Positions 1 to 7,282 of a DNA stretch of 64,000 bases are shown one piece after another (the stretch's first letter is position 1; every line of letters starts with the position of its first letter). The position numbers and the translations under genes were made by a program. The stretch lies in contig NZ_MDZB01000120.1 in assembly GCF_001816145.1 (NCBI RefSeq), forward strand, positions 62,001 to 126,000, in the 5' to 3' direction. Source of the stretch: Hymenobacter lapidarius (GTDB taxonomy: Bacteria > Bacteroidota > Bacteroidia > Cytophagales > Hymenobacteraceae). Under the pieces are notes generated by a model. It did not search any database. It was not told the DNA's origin and saw only the letters and a program-made list of their open reading frames with translations.

Positions 1-610
1 GCAGGGCAGAGGTGAGGGTGAGGGGTGGGGCCAGGTGCAGCACCTGCAGCCCCAGCCGCCGGGCCGTGGCAACGTGCTGCGGGCTGTCTTCAATAAACAA
101 CACGTCTTTGGGCTGCCAGTTCATTTCGCGCAGGGCGTGGTGGAATATTTCCTCGCCCGGCTTGCGCAGCCCCACTTCCTGGGAGTAAAAAACCCGGTCG
201 AGCACGTCGGCAATGCCGTGCCGGAAACCGTATGTGGTGGCCAAGCGCTGGTTGATTTCGGCAATGTGCAGGGCGTTGGTGTTGCTGAGCAGGGCGGTTT
301 GGTGGCCCTGGCGGCGCAGCTCGCCAATGAGGGCGAGGCGCTCGGCGGGCACGTCGAGGAGCATGGCGTGCCAGGCGGCGTCCAGCTCGGCGTCGGTGGC
401 GTCGAGGTCGTAGGCGTGGCGCAGGCCGGTGCGGAACGCGGCGGGGGAGAGGTGGCCGGTTTCAAACTGGTCAAACAGTTCGGACTGGGTGGCCTGGCTG
501 AAGGCAATGGTGCTGCCAGCGCAGCTCAGGCGGCGCATGGCGGCGGGGGTGGCGTCGTAATCAATGTCGATGATGACGCCGCCGAAATCAAATAACAGAT
601 GGGGTAGCAT
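1..610 (-). CDS. HAD-IA family hydrolase (3' end outside window)
   Basis: Reads leftward from an ATG at 610 and runs off the window with no stop, so only about 203 residues are seen. The HAD signature motifs are in order: an N-terminal nucleophile block FDFGGVIIDID (residues 7-17), motif II LLSNTN, the motif III lysine in RKPGEEIF and motif IV VLFIEDSPQHVATA. The segment between motifs I and II is a helical cap typical of subfamily IA. Such enzymes dephosphorylate small phosphometabolites in the cytoplasm, but the substrate cannot be read from sequence. It is divergent from the tRNA that follows. GC-rich antisense frames over this gene are shadows. Confidence 0.85.
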   Translation of the reverse strand, partial: MLPHLLFDFGGVIIDIDYDATPAAMRRLSCAGSTIAFSQATQSELFDQFETGHLSPAAFRTGLRHAYDLDATDAELDAAWHAMLLDVPAERLALIGELRRQGHQTALLSNTNALHIAEINQRLATTYGFRHGIADVLDRVFYSQEVGLRKPGEEIFHHALREMNWQPKDVLFIEDSPQHVATARRLGLQVLHLAPPLTLTSAL

Positions 611-709
611 GGGCTGACTTGTTTTTACGTTGGCGAAGGTCGTACTTTTGTGCTGTTGGAGGGCTGGCAACGGCGAAGGTTGAGGTGAAAGATGACTGCC
701 TCCGGCAAC

Positions 710-783
710 GGGCCCATAGCTCAATCGGTTAGAGCAACTGACTCATAATCAGTAGGTCCTCGGTTCGATTCCGAGTGGGCCCA
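710..783 (+). tRNA. tRNA with CAT anticodon (Met elongator or Ile2)
   Basis: A 74-nt cloverleaf can be drawn by hand. The acceptor pairs GGGCCCA with TGGGCCC plus discriminator A; the D-arm holds AGCTCAATCGGTTAGAGC; the anticodon stem ACTGA/TCAGT encloses CTCATAA with anticodon CAT; the T-arm is CTCGG-TTCGATT-CCGAG. CCA is not encoded. CAT can be elongator tRNA-Met or a lysidine-modified tRNA-Ile2, and I cannot separate these without an alignment. The last 20 nt are the integration site of the adjoining island, whose copy keeps the tRNA intact. Confidence 0.93.
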
Positions 784-787
784 CAAA
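764..787 (+). repeat. attL-type core repeat (tRNA 3' end)
   Basis: These 24 bp cover the T-loop to the discriminator base of the tRNA plus CAAA. They recur without mismatch at 10730-10753. A tRNA 3'-end duplication with a tyrosine integrase gene next to the distal copy is the usual signature of site-specific integration. Confidence 0.9.
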
Positions 788-789
788 AT

Positions 790-832
790 AGGTCTGTAAG
801 TAGCTAGTAATTAGCATCTTGCAGACCTTTTT
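790..832 (+). terminator. Hairpin plus T-run after the tRNA
   Basis: GGTCTGTAAG (791-800) pairs with CTTGCAGACC (818-827) with one G-T wobble, followed by TTTTT. It can end the tRNA transcript. A related hairpin follows the distal att copy at 10755-10795. Confidence 0.7.
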
Positions 833-838
833 GTTTGC

Positions 839-860
839 TTGCGGGACACGTTGCGGGACA
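839..860 (+). repeat. Left-end tandem repeats, candidate integrase arm sites
   Basis: TTGCGGGACA occurs twice with a 2-nt spacer (839-848, 851-860). The same doublet is at 10598-10619 inside the right end, and a single copy is at 10805-10814 outside it. Position and symmetry suggest integrase or excisionase binding; no binding evidence exists here. Confidence 0.55.
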
Positions 861-887
861 AAATTTTGTGTTTGCTCTAGAAAGTGC

Positions 888-1508
888 CTAGAAAAGCCCG
901 TTTCGAATATGCGCGAGCCCGGTTTGGGTAGCCCGTTCGGCTTTGGCCTCCAGCTTCATCAGCTGGGCATACCAGCGGGTAGGTTTGCCCCGGTAGTGGG
1001 TTTTACGGTTTTTTTTGTAGCGGGCCATATAGGCATCTTCCAACTTGCGCTCGATAGCGTAGGGGGCCACCAGGGCGCGAATGCTGGTGGGCGTTAGTTG
1101 GGAATCGTAATAGAGGCGGTAGGTAGGGTAGGCTTCGCGGTGGGCAAAGTGGCTGCTACCGGCGCGTAGATACAGGACGGTAGCCCCCCGGCCCGACACG
1201 GGGCAGCGGAATTGGTAGCGGCCGGTGCGGTGGCCGTGGCCGGGTAAGTTGCTGGCCAACGCCTCCAGCGGAATCCGATAATCGTAGTTCGTGGTTTTGT
1301 CGAGGGTGTAGTGCAGGCGCACGTAGGGCGTGGTATCGGCCACCAGGTTCACCTCCAGCCCGACGCTACCCGTGGGCTGGCCGTTGCAGCTGAACCGTAG
1401 GGTAGTGACGTGGAAACCGGGCCGTAGCAGGCCCGACTCGCGCAGAAAGGCAATCGAGAGGCTTTTGCATTCGTCGGCTGTGGTGGGAAAATTGGGCATT
1501 CTGGGCAT
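888..1508 (-). CDS. Island protein with degenerate zinc-ribbon-like pattern, function unknown
   Basis: A 206-aa protein from an ATG at 1508. No family is securely recognised. The first half predicts beta-rich sequence (GSVGLEVNLVADTTPYVRLHYTL). The middle, YQFRCPVSGRGATVLYLRAG followed by YRLYYDSQ, has the layout of small mobile-element proteins that carry CPxCGR...LYL...C..C..L.Y.SQ zinc ribbons, but only one cysteine of the presumed four remains. The C-terminus is basic (KKNRKTHYRGKPTRW), compatible with nucleic-acid binding. It is the last gene of the island before the left end. A 22-nt sequence shared with the restriction gene leader lies 20 nt upstream of its start. Function is unknown; the ribbon resemblance is tentative. 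Confidence 0.6.
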   Translation of the reverse strand: MPRMPNFPTTADECKSLSIAFLRESGLLRPGFHVTTLRFSCNGQPTGSVGLEVNLVADTTPYVRLHYTLDKTTNYDYRIPLEALASNLPGHGHRTGRYQFRCPVSGRGATVLYLRAGSSHFAHREAYPTYRLYYDSQLTPTSIRALVAPYAIERKLEDAYMARYKKNRKTHYRGKPTRWYAQLMKLEAKAERATQTGLAHIRNGLF

Positions 1509-1527
1509 AATCTACGGGGTTTACTGA

Positions 1528-1549
1528 GGTAACCGAAATCCTTAGGGAA
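1528..1549 (-). promoter_or_regulatory. Shared 22-nt upstream motif, copy 1
   Basis: Minus-strand sequence 20 nt upstream of the 206-aa gene. It matches 5216-5237, upstream of the type IIG gene, at 20 of 22 positions, both differences being C/T. The core on the plus strand is CGAAATCYTTAGGGAA. It is a possible operator or promoter element shared by two cargo genes. Confidence 0.45.
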
Positions 1550-1702
1550 GTTACGACACAAACCGGGTACTATTGCAGTGCAAAACCCCGCAAAACGTGC
1601 TTTGTGGGCATATTTTGCGGGGTTGCGGGTGTAGGGCGAATTGTCTGGTTTTGTCGGGTTCTCTATTCCGATTGTATTCCGATTGTTGGGGGTGGTGGCT
1701 GG

Positions 1703-4700
1703 CTATGCCGCGTAGGCGTTTTCAGCTTCTACCCACCGCAGCAGCGATAGGGTGGCTAGGGTATCGAGTATGGGCTGCACTTTGGCGGGGCCGGCCCCGG
1801 CGAACCGGGCGGCTACCTGTTTGGGGGTGAGCGGGGCCTGGGCCTGGGTTACCACGTCGCGCACGGTTTGTATCTGTTTAGCCAGTTCGGCGGGCCACGG
1901 TAGCAGGGCCACGGCGGCGGCGGTTTCAGTAGCTACCTGAGTGGGGAGGTTGAGGCCGGTTTGCTGGTGGCCGGGGGCTTGGTAGGCGGGGCGTAGGTAG
2001 CGCACGGTGCCGGCTTTTTCCTCGGCGGCGCGGGCGCGGTTGAGGGCCACCAGGTGGGCTAGTAGTTCGGCATCGGGTAGGGTGGTGGGCCAACCGTAGG
2101 CGGCGGCTACGGCCGCGTCTAGGTCGCGGTGTAGCTCCAGCACGATTGAGGCGAGGCCCTGCTGGTGGGTGGTTTGCTCTTTGGGGGTGAGGGCTTGGCC
2201 GGCGCGTAGCTTTTCGACTACGTTGTATAGGTTGGTGAGGGTGAGGCCGGGGTGTGCGGCCTGCTGGCGTTTGCGGTGCGCGTCTAGCGTTTCGGCTAGC
2301 TCGCGGATTTGGGCCTGCTGGGCGGGCGTAGCATCAGGGAAGGGGAAAGGGTCGAAACAGCGGGACTTATCATAAGATGGGTCATTGCCAACACCTAATC
2401 TTCCACCAACTGCTAACGACCAAATAACATGTATATGACTCGATAATATCCCTAGATAGTAGGCATCATCTAGTGCAATTATAACAAGCCTATCATCAGC
2501 CTGGGTAGCTTTTTCAAGAAATTGAAAGAAACTATGCCTCGCTACGCGCGGCGTAATGATATACCTTTCGAGTCCCTGTAAAGCAGGTCTAAAACTCGCT
2601 CTAGCCTCTCCAAAAATCCACCAATTCTTCTTGTATGAAGCACGATTGTTTTGCTCGCGTTCCGGTTTGACCTTCTCTAGTATATGTTGAAAAGCTGCCG
2701 GAAATTCGTTTCTGACTTGGCTTTCAGACAAGCCAAAAAAATCTAAAGCAAAGACCCTTCGTGGGGTGTCAGTTATATCCTTGCCGTTCATGTAGGGACG
2801 GATATAATTATTTAATCCCTCTATACTGCCTAGCCCTAGTCCCTCTGCTTGGGTAGCTGAGATAATAAACCCTAGCCCCATAGGCTGCATGCCACGGTTA
2901 GCCAGCTTATCATTGGCTTTGAGTGGGCGAGCGTTGTCCAAATTAGCCCCAATGCTCAAATCGGGCTGAATGCGGCCCTGTTGCTCGGTGAATGATACAT
3001 CGGCCGCGTCGTCTCCTTCGGGGCGGGTTTCGGTTTTCACCGCGAGCAACTGCCCCCACGCCCGGCCGGGGCGGGTACAGTCGGCTACCGTCATGCCTAC
3101 CCGCACGGCGGCCCCGTCCTCACTCGTTACCCACGGGTGGTCGGGAATGGCAAAATTGAGTTGTAACGGGGCGTTGTCGCCGCCCACGAAGGGGAGCATT
3201 ACTTGCCGGTTGAAGGTCTGCTTAATGCTGTTGGTGGTAATGAAGCCGAACCGGAGGGCGTGCCCGTCGCGCACGGCCAGCGCGGCCTTGTGCCACCAGT
3301 ACATCACAAAATCGGCCGATTCGGGCACGCCCCGGCCCGCGTAGGCTTTGCGTAGGGCCTCGGTGTACCCGTCGCCTAGCAGGTCGCGCATTCGGGACGC
3401 GCCAATAAACGGCGGGTTACCGACAATGAAATCAGCATCGGGCCACGACGTGGGGTGCGGGTTGGGATAGTCTTGCACGGCTACGCGGGCGGTTTCGTCG
3501 GGTACTTCCTGGCCGGTGGCCGGGTTGGGGCGGGTGGTGCGCCCGTCCCACCGCGTCACGGGTTGGCCCTGGGCATCGAGGCGGGGCCGGGGGGTGCCGT
3601 GAGAAAGTACGGCATCTTGGTGCCGGATATTTTGGTAGTCATCCAGCAGCGGCTCGGCGAGCTGGGTGAGGCCGTGGGTACGGATATGCCATTGCAGGTA
3701 GCCGATTCGCAGCACTACGTCGGCAATCGCAGCGGCTCGCGGGTTCAGCTCCAGCCCTAGGAGTTGGCGCGGGCTTACGGTGGTGCCCCCGGCGAGGTCG
3801 AGTAGGCCTGTTTGCCCGTAGGCATTGATAGCGGCCAATACCTCGCCCTCCAGCCGTTTCAGATGCTCCAGCGTCACGTACAGGAAATTGCCTGACCCAC
3901 AGGCGGGGTCTAGCACTTTCACCGACGTAAGGCGGCGTAGGAACTTCACCAGCTCGCCCCGCGCCTCTTTGTCGTTGTCGTTGTCGTGTAGCTGGGCGCT
4001 CGCGGCCTGGGCGGCGGCCCACTCGCGGCGCAAGGGCTCCAGCACGGCGGGCACTACCAGCCGTTCCACGTAGCGGCGCGGGGTGTAGTGGGCCCCTAGC
4101 CGGTGGCGTTCGTGGGGGTCGAGGGCCCGCTCCAGCAGGGTGCCGAAAATGGCCGGTTCTACGGTTGTCCAATCAGCGGCGGCGGCCAGGCGTAGGAGTT
4201 CCACCTGGGCGGCCGATAGGGGTAGGGCGGTGGCATCGTGGAATAGCTTGCCGTTGAACTGTCGGATTGAGGTGTGCAGCGTAGGGGCAAACCCGCCTTT
4301 ATCCATCGTTTGCCACAGGCTTGCGAGGGCGTGGGGAAGGTCGGGCCGGCGTTTGTCGGTGTCGTAGTCAGCCAGCAGGCCCTTGAACGAATCAGCCGGA
4401 ATCAGCTCAGTATCTTCCGCGAACATCGTAAACAGGCACCGCATCAGGAACGTAGCCACTACCTCGGTGCCGTGGTTGGCTTGCTCCAGCTGGGCCGATA
4501 GCTGGGCCAGCTGCCCGGCTAGCTCGCGGGTAACTTTGGCAGCCAGGCGGGCGGGGTCGAGCCGTTGCGGGTCGGTGAATAGGAGTTGGAACCGCTCGCG
4601 GGTTTTCTCATCAGCCAGTTCCGGTAGCAGCACCCGAAACCGTTGCGAATCGGGAAAGGGCGCGTAGTTGTCGCCTACCCCGGCAAAGTTGCTGTACACA

Positions 4701-5167
4701 TCGAAACAGTAGCCCACATCGGATACAATCACGAAGGGCGGGCGCGGCTCGGTGGCCGGTAGCGCCCGCACGTAGCCAAGGGCCTGCTGGCGGGCCGATT
4801 CCATTACCTGCTGCCAGGCGGCCGTACCGCGCACGGCGTGGCCCTTGCGTAGCTTCGGGTTGCTAAGTCCTAGCTTGGCGCGTTCGGCCTGTACCTCGGT
4901 GGTGCGTTTGGTGGTGCCCTGTTTGGTTTCCAGCACGAAACAGTCCCGTTTGTATAGGTCAATCCGGCCGGTGGTGCCTTTGCCCGCGCCGTTGTCGAAC
5001 GTCACGGCCCGCTCCAGTACGTAGGCATCTTGGGTCGGGTCGTCGGTGGTAGCGTCGGGGCTGGGCACACCTAGCAGGCTGCAAAAGTCCGTCAGAAACA
5101 GGCCGTAGTTAGCACGTTCGGCCCCGCCGGATACTTGCCAGCGGGCCTCAAATTCAGGGTAGGTCAC
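1703..5167 (-). CDS. Type IIG (MmeI-like) restriction endonuclease-methyltransferase
   Basis: A 1154-aa single-chain enzyme starting with GTG at 5167. The N-terminus carries a PD-(D/E)XK nuclease core: D70 in GRIDLY and E80-T-K82 in VLETKQG. A helical connector follows, then an N6-adenine methyltransferase domain with motif X-like GAHYTPRRYVERL (358-370), motif I LDPACGSGNF (419-428) and motif IV NPPF (584-587). The C-terminal third is the expected target-recognition region. Enzymes of this kind methylate one strand of an asymmetric site and cut at a fixed distance, so no separate R, M or S gene is needed, and none is present. BREX/DISARM methylases look similar but lack the nuclease core and need partner genes, which are absent. 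The stretch coding the recognition region (about 2360-2960) is far more AT-rich than the flanks, suggesting domain replacement. Likely role: island defence or stabilisation. Confidence 0.85.
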   Translation of the reverse strand: MTYPEFEARWQVSGGAERANYGLFLTDFCSLLGVPSPDATTDDPTQDAYVLERAVTFDNGAGKGTTGRIDLYKRDCFVLETKQGTTKRTTEVQAERAKLGLSNPKLRKGHAVRGTAAWQQVMESARQQALGYVRALPATEPRPPFVIVSDVGYCFDVYSNFAGVGDNYAPFPDSQRFRVLLPELADEKTRERFQLLFTDPQRLDPARLAAKVTRELAGQLAQLSAQLEQANHGTEVVATFLMRCLFTMFAEDTELIPADSFKGLLADYDTDKRRPDLPHALASLWQTMDKGGFAPTLHTSIRQFNGKLFHDATALPLSAAQVELLRLAAAADWTTVEPAIFGTLLERALDPHERHRLGAHYTPRRYVERLVVPAVLEPLRREWAAAQAASAQLHDNDNDKEARGELVKFLRRLTSVKVLDPACGSGNFLYVTLEHLKRLEGEVLAAINAYGQTGLLDLAGGTTVSPRQLLGLELNPRAAAIADVVLRIGYLQWHIRTHGLTQLAEPLLDDYQNIRHQDAVLSHGTPRPRLDAQGQPVTRWDGRTTRPNPATGQEVPDETARVAVQDYPNPHPTSWPDADFIVGNPPFIGASRMRDLLGDGYTEALRKAYAGRGVPESADFVMYWWHKAALAVRDGHALRFGFITTNSIKQTFNRQVMLPFVGGDNAPLQLNFAIPDHPWVTSEDGAAVRVGMTVADCTRPGRAWGQLLAVKTETRPEGDDAADVSFTEQQGRIQPDLSIGANLDNARPLKANDKLANRGMQPMGLGFIISATQAEGLGLGSIEGLNNYIRPYMNGKDITDTPRRVFALDFFGLSESQVRNEFPAAFQHILEKVKPEREQNNRASYKKNWWIFGEARASFRPALQGLERYIITPRVARHSFFQFLEKATQADDRLVIIALDDAYYLGILSSHIHVIWSLAVGGRLGVGNDPSYDKSRCFDPFPFPDATPAQQAQIRELAETLDAHRKRQQAAHPGLTLTNLYNVVEKLRAGQALTPKEQTTHQQGLASIVLELHRDLDAAVAAAYGWPTTLPDAELLAHLVALNRARAAEEKAGTVRYLRPAYQAPGHQQTGLNLPTQVATETAAAVALLPWPAELAKQIQTVRDVVTQAQAPLTPKQVAARFAGAGPAKVQPILDTLATLSLLRWVEAENAYAA

Positions 5168-5875
5168 GGAAGAAAGGAATTAGCCGCGCAGTGTAGGTAG
5201 AAACGGCTGGCCTAAGGTAATCGAAATCTTTAGGGAATACTCCAGAAAACAGGAGACAGCAGCGGGAGGGACTTTTGGGGTTGAAATATGCACGAATGCA
5301 CCTGAGCGGGTAGGCAATGGTTGCCACCAGCGGGCCGGCAAGGAATTAAGCCCCCTACCCCCCCGGCCGTGGCCTCGGCATCGGGCCAGCAATCCAGGCG
5401 CGAAATGTTGAGAAATGTCGAGGAATCGGGCGGCGCGGCGGCCCTTTTTTCTTTTGTCTGAAATAGGCCGAAAAACCCGGTTTATTCCTTGCGGGTGGAT
5501 GGGCTGTTTCCCTGTTATTTCCCTGTTATTTACAGGCGAGTCAATCAGCCCGGTTACTGCTGACTTACTGCTGTTGCTCACGGCGGCGTTGCTCGTCAAC
5601 GTCCGTATTCTACGGCGGGCCGGGGGGCGCTCCAGCGGTTGCTCGCGGTGGCAAAGGGGGTACCGTTTCGGTATATCCTTGCGGCGCTCGCATTCCTGTT
5701 GCGTTCCTGCTATTGCCTTTCGGACGGTGCTACTGGGGTGGCGCGGGTGGGCCGGTTTCCAACTGATAACAAGGTCGGAAACAGGTATCACTTTTGATAC
5801 TTGCGTCGGGCCGGTCCCGGCCCGGTTGTGCCCTGTTCTAAGGCAAGGTACGCCCGGCCCACAGGCGCGAAAATG
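5168..5875. other. Non-coding gap with tandem 11-mers and a palindrome; candidate origin/control region
   Basis: About 700 bp without a convincing gene; the open frames here have no recognisable protein character. Visible landmarks are the 22-nt motif at 5216-5237, a perfect tandem of CCCTGTTATTT (5510-5520, 5521-5531), and the inverted repeat GTATCA-CTTT-TGATAC (5785-5800). It sits directly downstream of the Rep-like gene. Iteron-like repeats beside a replication-initiator-like gene would fit a vegetative or rolling-circle origin; this is inference. Confidence 0.4.
5216..5237 (-). promoter_or_regulatory. Shared 22-nt upstream motif, copy 2
   Basis: Lies 49 nt upstream of the GTG start of the type IIG gene and matches 1528-1549 at 20 of 22 positions. 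The different spacing to the two start codons argues for a transcription-level element, not a ribosome-binding feature. Confidence 0.45.
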
Positions 5876-7000
5876 TCAGCATTTGTATACATCGGCTGGC
5901 GCGAGCCACGGCTGCAACTCAGCCTCCAGCAGCGGCGTTAGGGGGTGGGGGCCGGCGTGTTGGGTTTGGGCGGCGCGTAGCTCGCGGTATTTGGCCCGCG
6001 CCCGTTTGTAGGTGGCCGGCGCGGCGGTGGGTCGGATTGCGTTCCAATACTCAGGCATTGCCCCGGCCACCAGCAGGGCGGCCTCGTTAGGGGTGAGGTT
6101 GGGCGGGAACTCCATAACGGCGCGGTGTTGCACCTCCAGCCACAGGCGGCGTAGGTGCTGGGCAAAGATAGCCAGGGTGCCCGGTGCGGGTAGGTCGGCA
6201 AGGGTGAGCGGGCCCGGTAGCCCCGGTAGTATCAGGGCCCGCGCCCGCAAGTACACCGCCTCCAGCCGTAGCAGGTGGGCCGGCAATTCAACCCCGTGAA
6301 ATGTACGGTTTTGTACGGTTCGGGAATCCAGCAGCAGCTCCTCGCGCACGGGCGCGGGCGCGTACTGGTCCCGTAATGCAGTGCCGGTACCCGGCCACGG
6401 GCAAAGGGTGGCCAGATTGCCGGCCAGCCCTACCGGTAGCAGCAGCCCCGATAGCGGTGCCCACGGCGGGGCGGTGGCATTGCTCAGGCGGGCGTAGGTG
6501 CCCTTATCGTAGGCTTTCAATCGGTAGTCCGTATGGAACACCACAAACTCCAGCGGGCGCGGCGCACGGGCGGGCGGCACTACGGCCACGAACGGCCGGT
6601 TTTTGTGTTGTGTTAGCCCCTCCAGTATCGGGCGCGGCGCGGTGGGTAGTGTCAGGTTCAGGCCGGCCTCCAGCCGTTGCACCACCAGCAGCTCAGGCGC
6701 AACGCCCACGGCGGCAGCCAGCTCGCGGCAAGCCAGGGCCACGGCGGCGGCCGGAAAGGGGCCGGCGTTATGGCCGTAGGCGAACGAATGCAGCGAGCCG
6801 CGAACCCGGCCCCGGCGTAGGTCGGGCCAATAGTCGAGGCGTAAGCCCCGGTAGCTGGCTTTCAGGCGTGGGCCGCCCGTCCCACCGGTAGTCGTGGCAT
6901 ATTCGGCAGCAGCCAGGGCCGGGGCGGTGGCCAGCAGGCGCTCGGCATCAGTGCCGGGCGGTAAGTCAAATCGGAATTGCAAAAAGTCATACACGGGCAA
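5876..7000 (-). CDS. Putative replication-initiator-like protein (phage/plasmid Rep resemblance)
   Basis: A 374-aa protein; the longest frame begins with TTG at 7000, and a GTG at 6994 is equally possible. The pattern LVVQRLEAGLNLTLP (about 111-125) followed by FHTDYRLKAYDKGTYARLSN (about 160-179) resembles the RLExGVNL...LKxYDKG layout of the phage gpII/CRI-type rolling-circle initiators in Bacteroidota mobile elements. I do not see an unambiguous HUH metal motif, so the assignment rests on that pattern and on context: island, nearby excisionase-type protein and adjacent repeat-rich gap. Its leader (7001-7122) is overlapped on the other strand by a candidate small RNA, as in antisense-controlled plasmid replicons. 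It could instead be an unknown DNA-binding cargo protein. Confidence 0.5.
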   Translation of the reverse strand: MPVYDFLQFRFDLPPGTDAERLLATAPALAAAEYATTTGGTGGPRLKASYRGLRLDYWPDLRRGRVRGSLHSFAYGHNAGPFPAAAVALACRELAAAVGVAPELLVVQRLEAGLNLTLPTAPRPILEGLTQHKNRPFVAVVPPARAPRPLEFVVFHTDYRLKAYDKGTYARLSNATAPPWAPLSGLLLPVGLAGNLATLCPWPGTGTALRDQYAPAPVREELLLDSRTVQNRTFHGVELPAHLLRLEAVYLRARALILPGLPGPLTLADLPAPGTLAIFAQHLRRLWLEVQHRAVMEFPPNLTPNEAALLVAGAMPEYWNAIRPTAAPATYKRARAKYRELRAAQTQHAGPHPLTPLLEAELQPWLAPADVYKC

Positions 7001-7032
7001 AAGAGTATGCCGGGCGGCGGCCGGGCCGGGTG

Positions 7033-7040
7033 TATCTTTG
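7033..7040 (+). promoter_or_regulatory. TAnnTTTG-type -7 box for candidate small RNA
   Basis: TATCTTTG matches the Bacteroidota primary sigma -7 consensus TAnnTTTG and points rightward into a short structured region ending in a terminator. No clear -33 TTTG is visible upstream, where the sequence is very GC-rich, so the promoter is incomplete. Confidence 0.4.
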
Positions 7041-7045
7041 AGTTA

Positions 7046-7122
7046 AAGTAGTGGTAGCAGCTTCCTAGCCCGAAACAGCCCGCTACCGGCCGGCTCCCGC
7101 TCAGGTGGGGGCCGGCCTTTTT
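7046..7122 (+). ncRNA. Candidate antisense RNA opposite the Rep-like gene leader
   Basis: About 77 nt with two adjoining hairpins. Hairpin 1 pairs GGTAGC (7053-7058) with GCTACC (7082-7087). Hairpin 2 pairs GGCCGGCTCCC (7088-7098) with its near-complement ending at 7117, followed by TTTTT, an intrinsic terminator with no plus-strand gene to serve. The loop of hairpin 1 opens with AGCTTCCTAGCCCG (7059-7072). This is perfectly complementary to CGGGCTAGGAAGCT directly before the ATG of the 232-aa gene, and over 11 nt to CGGGCTAGGAA directly before the integrase ATG. The RNA is also fully complementary in cis to the Rep-like gene leader. Transcription is not shown, and the 5' end is estimated from the -7 box. 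Confidence 0.5.
7088..7122 (+). terminator. Intrinsic terminator of candidate antisense RNA
   Basis: An 11-bp stem with one mismatch whose GGCCGGC/GCCGGCC base is perfect, followed by TTTTT (7118-7122). It works only in the plus direction, where no protein gene precedes it. Confidence 0.65.
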
Positions 7123-7282
7123 CGTTTCGGGGGGGGGCTGAGGTGGGCGTGAGCAACCGGTGCTCGGTGCGCTAGCGGGCCTGCCTCGTCTGTTATTCGT
7201 CTGCTATGTCCTTGAAAGGGTAGGGGCACAGGGCTGGGCCTAGCTGCCTTTGTCGAGAGCCTGAATTCGGTCCACTTCCGGA

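Noticed and set aside
1703..5167. BREX PglX or DISARM methylase system
   Set aside because: The protein has its own PD-(D/E)XK nuclease core, and no brx, pgl or drm partner genes are present.
5180..5791. 203-codon minus-strand frame in the gap next to the type IIG gene
   Set aside because: No protein-like pattern, and tandem repeats and palindromes run through it; treated as non-coding.
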